Assembly (NCBI GenBank): GCA_036172665.1
Contig: CM069874.1
Coordinates: 26,557,946 to 26,621,945 of the forward strand
Source: Prosopocoilus inquinatus
Lineage: Eukaryota > Arthropoda > Insecta > Coleoptera > Lucanidae
Direction of reading: 5' to 3'
DNA length: 64,000 bases
Under the pieces are notes generated by a model, which saw nothing but the letters and a program-made list of their open reading frames with translations, made no database searches and was not told the origin of the DNA. A program made the translations under genes and the position numbers. Shown here piece by piece: positions 35,173-47,180 of this stretch (within the stretch, counting starts at the first letter, position 1; each line of letters begins with the position of its first letter).

Positions 35173-36243
35173 CCGTGCCTTCAATTGAATTCCTTATTAA
35201 AGTAAGCTGTGATTTTTTTATGAAGTTGGCGACACAATTCTAGATAAAACAGCTGTCATTAACTGTCAGTACTGATCATAACATCAAATAAGAATACAAC
35301 ATTAAAGTTTAAAGTAGATGCTCAAAGTGCTCTCCTTCAGCTTGAATACATAAGCGTATTCTGCGTTTCATATTTTAAACCCGTTTGCTAAGTGTTCGGG
35401 GGTTATATTAGCACACACATCTGTAATGCCCGCACGAAGTTCTTCGATTGTGTGACGCGTAGTTCTAAAAACTGTGTTTTTCATGTGCGGATATATGAAG
35501 TAATCCATAATTGTGACATCCGGAGATCTTGCAGGAAAATTCATAATCCGATTATCGAAAAACTGCTGCAGGAAAGTCATTGTTTGATGAGCTGTATGGG
35601 CAGTGGTATTGTCTTGCTGAAAAAAACCCTTCTGTAAGTTCATCATCATGTAGTTGATTAATGAAAGGTTCTAATAACTCATTTCGGTATCTTTCAGCAG
35701 TTACTGAGTCGTTAAAAAATATTCGTCCGATGATACGCCTTCTTGACACTGCTAGCTAAACACCAATTTTTAATGGATGTAATGGAGTTTCCACAAATTC
35801 ATGGGGATTTTCTGCCATATTACACCATATTCTCATATTCTGTTTATTTAAATACCCTGAGAGATGAAACCAGGCCTCATCGGAAAAGAAACACTTGTCA
35901 AGAATGTCGTCGTTGTTTAAGTTATCAAGAAACCACTGACAATATTCTGTTCTTCTGTGAAAATCTACTGGCCTGAGTTCGTGGACTGCTTGAATCTTAT
36001 ATGGATAAAGCTTTAAGTCTTTTTTAAGAATAGCGTGACATGTTTCCACTGATAGCTGAACTTCTTGTGGAAGATTCGCAATAGATTTCTTGGGAGAGTG
36101 TTCCATTCGATTCCGAACCCGAAATGTCAATTTGACATTTGTTTAATTAAATAATAGAACAGCTATCAATGCTGCAAATCTTAGGAGAAAAAAAACAGTG
36201 AAATCATAGCCAACTTTAATGAAGAATTCAATTGAAGGCACGG
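35173..36243 (-). mobile_element. Tc1/mariner-type transposon with TIRs, inactivated
   Basis: Terminal inverted repeats of about 43 bp begin ccgtgccttcaattgaattc at 35173 and, read inversely, at 36243. A TA duplication flanks each end (35171-35172, 36244-36245). The total length of 1071 bp is slightly short for the superfamily, so internal deletions are likely. It contains the broken transposase at 35368-36130. Confidence 0.88.
35368..36130 (-). pseudogene. Mariner-like transposase, frameshifted
   Basis: Three overlapping minus-strand frames together cover most of a transposase. 35756-36130 holds PKKSIANLPQEVQLSVETCH and the first catalytic block CFFSDEAWFHLSGY. 35552-35749 holds the linker (SRRRIIGRIFFNDSVTAERY). 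35368-35649 holds FFQQDNTTAHTAHQTM and ARSPDVTIMDYFIYPHMK. Roughly 35 residues separate the last two aspartates. At least two frameshifts are present and the N-terminal HTH is incomplete. Confidence 0.85.
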
Positions 36244-36337
36244 TAGTTGAAGTGATATTGGTAAAAATAAATGTGGTATTCGCTGAGATTCAACTTGCAA
36301 TTTCTTTTCTTTAATATGATATAACACTTCAACTGCC

Positions 36338-37125
36338 ATGCGACGCAATGTGCTAGCTCAACAAGGTGTACGAAGTCATTTCACACCAACAGATATCAGT
36401 GGGACTGTTACACTTCTGCAAGAAAGCAGGATACAGCGATGTGTCGCCAAACAAGTCAATGCGAAAGCGACACAAGAACATCAGAGTGCAATCACTCTTT
36501 TAGACGATCGATTTTTACGTTTGCATGCTCTTCGGAAGCATACCAGCACATCGCGTACCTTACAAAATGATCTTTTTTGGGCTACAATTCGACAAATTTC
36601 CAATCAAACAATGAGGAGCCGACCTCGAGAAGCTAACCTAAGGGTCAGACGTCCAGCAGACAAAATAACGCGTTTAACCAGAAATCAGCGGAAAGTGTGA
36701 ATGCAATTCAATAAAGAACACCATAATTAGCAGATACGCTATTGTAGAAACGTTTTGTTTACTGACAAGTCTAGGTTTGCAGTATGTTCAAATTACGGAC
36801 GAATTCGAGTACGGCGACGACTAGATCTTTCCAATAGAACTCAAGAAAGGATCTCGTTTAGTGGTGTTTCAGCAATGATCTGTGGCGGTATTTCGATCGA
36901 CAACAAACTGATATTGTTGTTATAAGAAATGACTGAACATTCTTGGAACAGTTGGGTAGATGAGTTTGAAATCGGTAAAACGCACCTCTTACACTCTGGG
37001 AGCTAAAAAATGCTCTTTTGCAAGGATGGAAGCAAATTCCAAAAGATACGATCCGAAGATTAACATGGAATATGTCAAGACGCTATGCAGCCTTAATTGA
37101 AGCCAGAAAATGCCCAAGCCGTTAT
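36338..37125 (+). pseudogene. Tc1-family transposase, multiply broken
   Basis: The first 120 codons resemble the Tc1 DNA-binding domain: VNAKATQEHQSAITLLDDRF, then LRLHALRKHTSTSRTLQNDL and ISNQTMRSRPREANLRVRRP. Past the stop at 36700 the match resumes with LFTDKSRFAVCSNYGRIRVR (first catalytic block) and GVSAMICGGISIDNK. It ends near 37125 with RRYAALIEARKCPSRY, the usual Tc1-type tail. The middle and last catalytic acids are obscured by frameshifts. It lies 95 bp from the end of the neighbouring transposon and is a separate, older insertion. Confidence 0.75.
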
Positions 37126-40100
37126 TAAAAATTAAAAAAATCAAAAAAATAATGTGATAACATTGAGAACAAAACAATTTCATGACTTTTTTCTGTTTCC
37201 ATTTGGTTTGTTCTTCGTTAATTTTTAATTTTTATTACAAAAGTTGATGTATACGTTGCAAACTTAAAACCACTGTTCATAAAAACTTTGTGTTTTGAAA
37301 TTACTAATTTTTATAAAGGTAAAGTCCAATTTCCGATATGTACAGTCGTTTAAAAATGTGAACCCTTAATTGTTTTGAGTAGTTTATTAAATGGAGAAGA
37401 CGTGTGTTTCCATTCCCTTCTAGGGTTAAAGAAAAGTTTCATTAAGCGAAAAAGAAACAATGAAATGGCAAGAAAAATAAGTAAGCTGCAATTCGAAAAG
37501 CAAGAATTAGACTATTTAAAGTCTAATAAGAAAAGCAACATAATAGTGTAAATGACAGAGGAAAACATCTGAGGGAAAAGTTTGTTAAATATACATTGAA
37601 GACTAATTGATGAAACTTACTGCTTTTTAAGATTTGTGTGAACTGCAAAATCAGAGGTACCTTATGTCTCCAAGATGGAATTGCATCTAGATAATTAAAC
37701 GCTTACCATTCTTATAAATTATAACAAACTTCTCTAGCGTACAATGCATTCGGTTTAAATTCATTCATATACTCTTGAAGTTGCTTCCACTTAAAAGTAA
37801 AGAATTTTTTCCCCTGCCAGCTTAATAGATTTATAGCTTGGGGATTAAAATCTAAACTTCACTTAATAGATTATTTCAGGTTAATTAGTTTCCTAAGTAA
37901 GTACGGCAAACTTCTAGTTTATAGGTAGTTGTAGAGACTTTCCGAAGAAAGTTTTATGAAGTTTGTATAAGCATCTCGTACGGCTCGGCTAGACAATGGT
38001 TGCGGATTTTAGCTATTCGATCCGAAAGGTGTGGTAGTTTGGGGTTTAATTTATTGTCTAAATAAGGCGTACTCTGTTTGACGCTTGCAGCCGTTGACGG
38101 AATACCGCTCCGATTTGCAATAGTTCGCGTGAGTTTCGAATTTTCGAGTGTGTAGCAATTTGCGACCTCATTAACATACTGCAAAATTTAATATGCATAA
38201 ACCAATAGCGAATGTCTTGTTGGGTGGAAATGGAAAACTTATCGAGCTTATCGTGTGAGATAGTTGCTGAATTATCGATGAGGTTGGAAACTTCTTGATT
38301 TAGACCAGCAAAATGCCATTGAACTGGAAATGAATCAGACCTTTCAAGAGTTGTAAACCTATTTAAAAAAACACCATTAAAAACGCAAAATTGGCAAAAG
38401 TAGATCAATTGCCAAGGTTCAATATCGACCGTTGGGGTTAACCAAAAATTGGTAGTGTCGACTGGGGGGTCGATGATCTTATAGAGATTTGTCGTGAATC
38501 GATAACCTCTTTATTAATGAACGGGTAGGGTTCTATTAAATAATAACTATTTTTGTTGTAATATGTACTACAACATTCAGTTAAAATGATACCAGTTGAC
38601 AAATTCGTGTATCTTTTAGCGATTGAGAGGAGATGACCCTGAGAACTATTTTAAAAGTTTGCCGCTGAATGTTTATGAGTGTGCGGTTCGCTTAATTAAA
38701 TTTATTTAGTTCAAAAAATTGTAAATTACCCACGCGATGTTGTGGCTAACCTCTTAAAATTCATATTGAAGTCTCATTAGAGTTTTTATAAAGTTATTAC
38801 AGTTAGTTTTATAATATAATACAGATTTTCCAAGTCTGCCAACTGTTTACGTGAGCAATATCTAACACTGATCATGAAAAGTTTGTTCCAGTAACAGTTT
38901 CTGATCGGTTGGAAACCAGTAAACCCATGATTTTAAAAGCGTTATCAAGTGTACAACTTTGTTGAGTGCTTGCTCTTGACAGTTTGTTTGAGTTACACTA
39001 AAAATTAAATATGAGAGGGATTGAAGGATTTTTTTTCTTGGCCGCTACACATTTTTTCATGTACTGAAATTTTCCAAAGAAAATGTGTGAAATCCTTCGT
39101 GTGTTAGTAGTGAAGCATCGTACGTACTTCGTTTATTGATTATAATACCGTACTCGGCAAGTGAAAATAATTGAATTATTTCATTTCAATTCAGTTAAAA
39201 GCGATTATTTTGAACTTAAATATTAAAAAAGTTTAAGCTCTTTTACTAGGCATTGTCATCAACTTTTTTCAAAGCTGAAAGTCATGTTTATAAATTTCTT
39301 TTTTCCTTAAGTCTTATGATATTTAAGAACTTCTGAAATGATTCGCTCGAGCACAAAGAATAAAAAAGCGATATCAAATGAATAGCTTTGAGGATTACCT
39401 TACAAATACTCTTTCTTTTTCTCACATTTTCCATGTAAGTAATGATAAATGAATTCCTTTCAGGAACAAAGCAAACCGAAAGAACCTTTTGTAGCACGCC
39501 GCACACACTAAATAAGAACAATTTGGTTAAAAACGAAACCCAAATATATTTAAACATTAAATCCTATTATAATGGCTCGCTTTTGTTAGCGTAAGATGTC
39601 CTCAATTTATTACATTTTTCTAAAGTCGTCCGTCTTTTGCCTCGTCCCATTATTCTTCTGTTCCGTATTATTACGTTAACGTATACAAAGAAAACCGGGT
39701 TATAGGACGGGGTCTTAGAGAGAGTATATTTTAGGTAACGAGGAGACCTTCGCTCCGGAGGATCTAAGAGCCTTGTTTTCTGAGAAGTAGATAACAAACG
39801 GCGTATTATCTCATACAGGGCATTTCAATTCCGCACGAAGACTTTTCTTTGGAATTTTCTCAGCTCGCCTGACCGCTTATTTTAAGATGCATATAAATAA
39901 GGAAGTTAGAATAAATTTCACAAAAACTCAAGTTTTGTGCCAATATTCTTATTTCATAATATAACTTCGTTTTCATCTTCTGTACCTATGCTTGTTTAGA
40001 CAAACTAACTATTTTGCTACTCAAATTTTAGTTTAACTAAATCCCTCGTCAAAATACTCCTCTTGCAAAGCATGAAAACACGTTATTGTAATGGAACAAG

Positions 40101-40379
40101 TGTTGTTGATATCGGGGTGCGAGAGTTTGTATGGGCAGTGAGAGCACTCGGAAATAATTAAATTTAGCTTACAATAATTCTCTCTGTAATACGGCTAATT
40201 GTAAACCGGCATGCAAAAGCTCCTCGAGCTTCGTCGGTGTCAGCTATAGCGCAGCAATACATCTACATCATCTGTCCTGCAATATCTGGTAATTTTAGAA
40301 CACATTTCTGAAATAATACATCAATATTACAATTAATACAATTAATTTTAATTAATAAAATTGTGAAATCCCTAATATT
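37126..40379. other. No gene seen
   Basis: More than 3 kb without recognisable coding segments. A 116-codon minus frame at 38058-38408 and an overlapping 76-codon frame have no family motif. Confidence 0.45.
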
Positions 40380-41769
40380 CAGTGTGTCCTTGGATAGGTG
40401 ATACAAGAGGAAAAATTTTTTTATTACGGATTTCTCAGAAAATTTTTATTCTTTATAATAATTTTTGCCTTATTTGAAAAGTAGAATGCCCATTTCTTTA
40501 AAAATTGGTTTACATGAAACACGATTTTTGAAATTAAACATGAGGCGTATTAAACGTTTTTGCTGTAAAAGAACGCGACGTACTCCATTGCTCTTATCCA
40601 TAGGAAAACATATTGTAAATGACATTGAGCAAGTGCGTAATAAACTTGGATCTGAGCATGAATGTTCAATAAAGACTTTAATTGTAATATTGCGTAAAAA
40701 GCACTTTATTTTAGTACAAATGTAATCAATTTGTTTGTCCCACCGCAACTTGCTATCAATACGTGTAGAGCACCCCAAATACTTTGTGTCAGAGGGAAAT
40801 ATAAAATCAATTTTAGGACCAAAATGAAGAAAACAGTTTTTTGGGTATTGAGAACAAGCTTGTTACAATAGCACTACGGTTCAAATTCTTCCGTTACAGA
40901 TTTTATTTTTTGTTGCAATTTTATGTGAGTGTCAGCGGATATACAAATAGACGTGTCGTCAGCAAAATTGGTGACAATGCCAGCGGAGGTAAGAAAAAGT
41001 GGTAAATCATTAACAAATAATATGAAAAGTACAGGACCGATCACACACTCCAGAGCGACACCCATACCAATGTTAAAGTTATCAGAGAGGGCAACACCGA
41101 CTATGACAACAAACTGACGGTGATGTAGAAACGACGCTATCCAGTCCTGTAAACTACCTCTAATACCTAATTTATCTAACTTGTCAATTAAGAAACTGGT
41201 TCGATTGTGTCAAATACACGAGATAAATCATGAAAGAGAGCCGCAACATGTTTCTTTTTGTCGATTTCGGTGTAGATAAAATCTAAGAACGCAAAAGATG
41301 CCGTTTCGGTGGATTTGTCACCAATAAAGCCGTGTTGAGACTTAGCTAGTATATTAAACTTATTTAAAAATTCCTTCAAATGGTTAAACACTACTTATTT
41401 AAAGATCTTAGAGAATATACTTAATAAAGCAATAGGTCTGTAATTTTCAATGTTTGTTATTTCACCTTTTTTGAACAGGGGAATACCACACATTTTAAGA
41501 TATCATGAAACGAACCAGTCATTACAGATAAATTAATTAAAGAAATGTGGTATTGAAAAGCTTCGAAAGTTTAACGATGAAATGGAAATGACAAATATGT
41601 CAAGTCTTTGTGTATACTTGTCCGATTAAAAAAAAAATATATCAGAAAAGTCCAAAAATGTGAACATTTGTGAATATAAGTATTAAATGTAGGAAAAGTA
41701 AGTTTGTTTCGGAGAAATTAGTAATAAAAACGTTTTTCCTCTTGTAACACCTATCCGTGGACAAACTGT
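40380..41769. mobile_element. TIR-bounded unit enclosing a LINE fragment
   Basis: The left arm at 40380-40440 (cagtgtgtccttggataggt and a tacaagaggaaaaa block) is inverted at 41709-41769 (ending cctatccgtggacaaactg). Arms are about 60 bp and roughly 80% identical. TA follows on the right; the left duplication is unclear. Nearly all the interior is a LINE reverse transcriptase fragment, so the LINE probably inserted into a small DNA transposon. Confidence 0.6.
40470..41540 (-). pseudogene. Non-LTR retrotransposon reverse transcriptase fragment
   Basis: Minus-strand blocks in order: CGIPLFKKGEITNIENYRPI (41500-41440), SQHGFIGDKSTETASFAFLD then ALFHDLSRVFDTI (palm A, near 41215), a GPVLFILFVNDL block, and the catalytic box FADDTS (near 40960). 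The thumb region at 40470-40778 includes KVFIEHSCSDPSLLRTCSM. Several frameshifts separate the blocks. The endonuclease domain is absent, as expected of a 5'-truncated LINE. Its family is jockey-like by motif style. Confidence 0.82.
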
Positions 41770-43549
41770 ATAAAAATTTAATTAATTAATTTTAAAAATT
41801 TGTTTTTGTATTTCTGTATTTTTATAACCTGTAAAAATAACATTATAAATAGTAATATTTTTTTTATTACAACTTCTAGAAGTCTTACGCAAGCCCAATT
41901 TAACTTCAATAAAAAGAAATCTGAATTGTGTTTAATATTTAAACAAGAGTCTTTTCTCCGTCATTTTAAAAACAAGTTCCTTCATTTTTAAAATTTAGCA
42001 AATGATTTCTTTTAATTTGTAGAAATGGTCTGACCCAGAGTCCCAAAGTAATACTTAAAAATAGTTTCGTTGAATAACGGATTAGTTGAGGTGCGGTTCC
42101 TCTAAAATGAATAATCAAGAAAATTGAAACGTATGAACATGTGAGTAGCCAATGTGTGCACTTCTAGTTATATTTCCAGCAATTCAACTTGAGAACTTGT
42201 CTTACTTTTCTTTTTATTCACAATATACCATTCGATCGACCATATAGTATTGTTTTATGCTTTCTGTCTTAAAGAAAATTAATAACTAAGGAACGATATT
42301 TGTATTAAACTCAAAGATTATAGAAATGTAGACAAATAAATACTAATTGTCCGTTATATGTAATAAATGTTAAATGAACACTAAATTTATTCGTCATATA
42401 TCATATCATATTCGTCGATACTTACCATTTTTCTTTCATTCATATGGTGCTAGGTATTAATAACTTTAGGAAAATTACGTTAATTCAAAACAATGTATGG
42501 TGTTCTTTTACTGTGTGCAAATATTTAAACTTGTAATATATCACCATAAATGGCAACGATTGAACTCATATGTTCTTAACACAAATTTAATAGTTTTCGA
42601 GAAAAATGCAGTGGCAGATTTTCACTAAACCGTTTGAGAACTGCTGGCATAGCTAAAAGTGGAACGTGGCCGCCGCTTCAATTAAGACCCGTAGCCGAGG
42701 TAGGCCAGAGTTAGTGCGTTACTTGCTCTTAAACACGATCGACGTAACCCAGCCGCTCCGATCACAGCTGATCGTAATTACAAGTTTATGTATTATTAAA
42801 TTAAAATCTAGTGCAATTCAAGAAGCTACGGTTCGTAATTGCCGAACAAATTAAAAGCGAGGTACAAACAAATTGTAATTTCTAATTCCATATTATTCTT
42901 AATAGACATAAAAAATTACTTTTTTTTCATGGACCGTAAGTAGTAATATTTTCATAGCTAGCAGAGAGATTACAGTAAAAGTTTATTTACGTAAAAGGGT
43001 GAAGAAGGAACATTTTCAACGCACTTGCCTAATTGATGCATACATTTTAAACTTATTCGTCGATAGATGATATCATAAAAAGTATTACTTCGCTCAGTGA
43101 ATTAAAATTTTAAATAATAAACGATGTCGGTGATTATTATTACGAATGGCTATGAAATGGGTTTCACTGAGGAAATGCGCGGGTCGGTGTGTAGGAAGGC
43201 GTTGCGATCTTGCAAGTATTTTTCTCTCGCACATATCAACGGTTCCAAACAAGTGGGACCTCCAAAATTTTTTGGCTACAGTACGGTAACCACCGGAAAA
43301 TACGCACAGTACGTAGCATTTCATGTACTTATACTGAGGTTTTTTTATTTGCACACAGTAAAAGAACACCCTTTATATACTGAAGGCTGTTCAGCCCTTG
43401 GAGTTTTACAAGGCTTAGAAGCTAATTCATCTCACAATCAATATCATATGATAAATCACATAACAAAAATGACACAGGAAATTAAACTAAAGCTATTTAA
43501 TTACAAAGTTTTTTTAATCTCAAACCGGACAGAAAAATGAAGGGAAACA
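41770..43549. other. No gene seen
   Basis: Overlapping frames on both strands at 43094-43540 (up to 138 codons) lie in a somewhat GC-richer stretch but show no domain, and lie just outside the Penelope-like tail. Confidence 0.45.
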
Positions 43550-43591
43550 CACTCAACGTTTCGCTATAGATTTATAGCTTCGTCAGGAGTG
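43550..43591 (-). ncRNA. Hammerhead ribozyme motif, type I, second Penelope copy
   Basis: On the minus strand: helix I CACTC (43591-43587) pairs with GAGTG (43554-43550); the core CTGACGA (43586-43580) is followed by one extra base, then helix II GCTATA/TATAGC with an AATC loop, then GAAA (43562-43559). Helix III is the loopless palindrome ACGT and the predicted cleavage is after T43555. All canonical core bases are present. The extra base between core and helix II is shared with the motif at 27921-27985. It lies in the tail of a Penelope-like fragment of the same strand. Confidence 0.72.
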
Positions 43592-43704
43592 AAAAAAAGT
43601 AAATAAACAAGTTGTCAAGAGAAACAAGTCGTCAAGAGAAACGAAAAGGTAACATGATTTTTAAACTAAACTACGAGTTGTTCGGAAAAAAAGTAACGAG
43701 AACT
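43592..43704 (-). other. Tail of the outer Penelope-like fragment
   Basis: It includes two near copies of a gttgtcaagagaaac block. A decayed relative of this tail plus ribozyme region lies at 62652-62720 (agttaaacaagttatcaaaa and a damaged core). Confidence 0.5.
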
Positions 43705-43715
43705 AATTAAAGCTA

Positions 43716-43746
<31 letters not shown>

Positions 43747-44780
43747 TATATATAATTAATTAATTGACAGATCTATATCTTGTTTAAAGAGTCCAGAAAA
43801 CTACAAAATATGTCATTTAAATTTTCAAAGTCCGTACGTTTATTAATAGAATTTCCAGACATTTTAATTTTACACATTTCTATGAAACGTCTTTTAAAAC
43901 TATTAGATTCACTGTACAAAATGTCAGTATTATCAAAATCAAAATTATGATTATTTACTAATGAATGCTCTACAAGCATTGAATGATTTTGATTATTTTT
44001 TTGAATATGATATTTATGTTGGTCTAAACGTTTTTTTAAATTTTGGCTCGTTTCACCTATATAAACACAATTACAATTTGAACATTTGATTTCATAAACC
44101 ACGTTAGGTTGTTTTAATTTCGGTATTTTGGTTTTTAAATTCGAAAAAATTAAATTTAAATTAATCACAGATTTACTGGCTAAAATTAAATTATGTTTTT
44201 TGAAAATGTGTTTAAATGTATTGTGTAATGGTTCAATATAAGGCAAAGATATGTATTTATGATTCGAAGTTTGTCTAATGTTTTTAGAGACATTTGAATT
44301 TTGTAAGTATTTAATACGATTTTTAATTACTGATTCAATAAGATTTATTGGATAAGAATTTTGAATAAGAGTTTCCTTTATTAAATTTAAGTTATCATAA
44401 ATGAAAACTTTATCAGAAAGTAAAATAGCTCGATCAGTTAATGAAATAATAGTTGCAATTTTATAATTTTTAGGTGTGTACGAGTGAAAATTTATGTACC
44501 TACCTGACCAGGTAGGTTTATGAAACCAATTAGTAATTAATTTATCATTCTGTCTGATAATATTTACATCAAGAAAACTCAATGAATTATTATTTATTAT
44601 TATTATAAGCCGGAGATAAAGGAGAACCCATTGCTGTACCAAAAATCTGTTTATAAAATTTATCATTGAAAGCAAAATAAGATGTTTCAAAACATAAATC
44701 AACTATTTCTAAAAAGTTACCTTTGGAAATATCAGTAAAATCTTTAATCTCTAACCACCTATCGTCAATTAAAGCTATTT
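43705..44780 (-). mobile_element. Inserted Penelope-like element with 14-bp duplication
   Basis: aattaaagctattt occurs exactly at 43705-43718 and 44767-44780, bracketing the Penelope-like reading frame. A run of 28 T (43716-43743) lies at its 3' side, consistent with an A-rich tail on the minus strand. Reading frame homology stops at the 5' copy of the repeat, where the frame closes. This is the expected picture of a 5'-truncated insertion, placed inside an older Penelope-like copy. Confidence 0.7.
43773..44770 (-). pseudogene. Penelope-like RT/GIY-YIG gene with RT centre deleted
   Basis: From 44770 downward it encodes LIDDRWLEIKDFTDISKGNF and FGTAMGSPLSPAY, the finger/palm part of a Penelope reverse transcriptase. 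It then breaks at a TAA microsatellite (about 44590-44610) and resumes in another frame with SLSFLDVNIIRQNDKLITNW and FHKPTWSGRYINFHSYTPKN. The segment that should hold the catalytic YVDD box is missing. The nuclease follows: VVYEIKCSNCNCVYIGETSQ (GIY replaced by VVY, YIG kept), then a catalytic-position Arg. It cannot encode an active reverse transcriptase. Confidence 0.88.
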
Positions 44781-45290
44781 ACATCTGATCATGTAATAAA
44801 CAGAAATCTAAATGTACCTATGTACCTTCGCTTAGAAATTTTTACAACTAAAAATACTTGTATGTCAATTACGAATAAGTTTTGGGCATACGTCTGACTT
44901 CTTTGTTGTATCATTCTTTTAAAAGTGGGAAGTGAATCTATTAAGTAGAAAAGAAATTGCAAAATACTTAAGCGATATAAGACATGTTTAATACTGGGAA
45001 GTTTATAGTTTAAAATATCCAAAAATAAAACTCTTCTATTCTGCATTCCTTAGTATTAAAAACAGCAAAAACGTCATCTACATGTTTAAACCAAATTCTT
45101 GGAAAATAATTACAATTTTCTTTGAGTGATATTTGTAAATTACATTATTAGCAAGATATGGTGATAAACAATTTCCCATTAAAGTCCTTTCGGTTTGTTT
45201 AACAAATTCACCATTAATTTGGAAACACCAAGAGTTTTACATTTTTTCACAAATATTATATCGCAAAAATTGCTTGTTGATATTTAGCAT
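44781..45290 (-). pseudogene. Older Penelope-like reverse transcriptase fragment
   Basis: At 45231-45140 the minus strand reads CFQINGEFVKQTERTLMGNC then LSPYLANNVIYKYHSKK, the Penelope RT motif around MGxxLSP. Farther along, FQEFGLNM and then the YVDD-like remnant DDVFAV in a shifted frame are visible near 45090. At 45046-44789, FLFYLIDSLPTFKRMIQQRS follows the usual downstream motif. Many stops. The family differs from the inserted copy at 43773. It would be continuous with the tail and ribozyme at 43550-43704 if the insertion were removed. Confidence 0.72.
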
Positions 45291-45443
45291 TTACATTTAA
45301 TCGAATGTTGATAAATTTTGGAAAAAAACACTAAGAATTCAAAGGAACTCAATCTATTCAAAAAACTAAGTACAAAAATGTGTAAAACTTCTGCCGATAT
45401 AATATTTCTGAAAAAAATGTAATAATGGCTATATTTAGAAATT

Positions 45444-45761
45444 AAGTACCTGTACAGTAAACATAGTAAATTAAGACTAGAAAAATATAACCTACATTTG
45501 AAACTTGTTAAGAACCTGACCAACATAGAACACACTTTTTGGCTGCAATTTTTAAATGGCATTCATGAAGTCATTGCACATAAAATGAACAGATTGCACT
45601 TGGTTAATAAAAAGAAACTACAGTCACTTTTACCACCAGCAGTTACACCCCAGGATCCGATAATTGAAAATTTGGTTATCAATGAATTTTCAACTTCAGT
45701 CACAGAGAAGGAAATTATTTTGTTTTTTTTTCGATGTACAGTGTATCCTTCAAGCAGATAA
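45444..45761 (+). pseudogene. Penelope-like N-terminal fragment, opposite orientation
   Basis: The plus strand reads KLRLEKYNLHLKLVKNLTNI, later NKKKLQSLLP and VINEFSTSVTEKEI, which resembles the N-terminal region of Penelope-like polyproteins before the reverse transcriptase. It lies head to head with the minus-strand fragment ending near 45290. Such inverted partial copies are known for Penelope insertions. The frame is open for 87 codons but begins and ends in non-homologous sequence. Confidence 0.55.
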
Positions 45762-47180
45762 TTTTATTTCTTCATTTTAAGGGTAAGTGGCAATTTCACG
45801 AAGCCATGAAACGACTGCGTCAAAATAATGAGAAAGAACGAGTCTTCTTATGTTAGTGCACTACAAATTGTATTTATTGGGGCGCGTTTATTTGCTTCCA
45901 GTCTAATTTAAAGGTGGTGTGGCGACGCCGAGCGTCCGATCGGTCTGCAAGATAACGCCCTCTATCATGCCGTACTAATGCAACGGCATATTGCGCCGCG
46001 ACCGCAACACACGAACGTTCTTGTCGGCTTATTCTACACAACATGTCCCCCAGTAATGGAAATTGCATCGTTAGAATTAGACCGCACACCTTGTGCACAA
46101 TTAGAGATTACAGCAATAAGCAATATGTTATGAATATAAAATAGTCTACGTATGGTACCTATTCAACTTGTTCTTTCTTAATAGTATCATGTAGCTTTTA
46201 CAGTTTTTGGTATACCGGGCAATTATAAAAAAAGCGGTATTCCGCTTAACAACTAATAATTTTGATAGATCTCCCAATGGTGATAAACATTTTAATAAAA
46301 AGTATGTGTTAACAGTACAGAAACTAATTTCATGAAGATACCTTTCATCCTGATTCTATTTTATCAAAATGATATCCTTTATAGTAGAAAAGAGAAGTCT
46401 GTACTAAAAATTTTAGGTGGAATGTTACATTAATGAATATAAAAATGTTTTGTGTCAATATGAAATTTTTGTTAACGTAGTACCGAGTGTGTTTTCGCCG
46501 AATTCTCCGTGTCGTCTTAGATCTTACATCTGTGTAATAGTGAAGGGAGAATTCCCCCTCCCCCCAAAAAAAAGAACGACCATGTTAGGTGACCACCAGG
46601 AGGACACCAATTGATATACCCAAGGGATCGATTACATCCAAACATAGATAATAACTACAGTTTTAAAAATATGAACGTATACACGTTGACAATAATTCAA
46701 CAGTTCAAAAATAAAATCAGTATATCAATTGCCAATAAAATCGTGAAAGTTATACTCAAGAAACGAAATTGAATTTTTCAGTTTCAAAATTTTCAATGCA
46801 AGAAAAAAGTAATGATAAACGTCGCGTAAATTAATATTTGTTGAAATTTAAACAAAATAGGAAGCTATAAATTGTCAGCGATTAAATGTAATTTTATATC
46901 AGCAAACAACTCGAAATAGATAGTGGACGCAGTCAATAAAATACGAAGTCCTGAGAGGCTATGTTCAACCCTCGGTCTCGACAGATAACTGGGTAAAGCC
47001 TGTTGACGAAGTAATTAATACCTTCAGCGGGTTGATGCCTACGGGTTTTAATTTGCTTGAGGCTGAATGAGGCCTACGTGCCGCATGATGTCTGCGAGCT
47101 GTGCAGGGCCTGCAAACTGCGTAGCCGAACATTGAGAGAAAACAATAAAAGTCGTTTAAGGTGAACAGAACTTGCCTACA
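45762..47180. other. No gene; GC-rich patch at 45880-46090
   Basis: The patch (for example ggcgacgccgagcgtccgat) is clearly richer in GC than its surroundings and has a 74-codon Arg/Ala-rich minus frame that I do not recognise. It may be a fragment of an unidentified element. Nothing else can be named. Confidence 0.45.

Noticed and set aside
43124..43540. 138-codon plus frame
   Set aside because: No domain, no splice context, and overlapping open frames on the other strand. It is probably chance in a slightly GC-richer stretch.
45874..46098. Arg/Ala-rich 74-codon minus frame
   Set aside because: High GC alone produces such open frames; no homologous motif could be identified.
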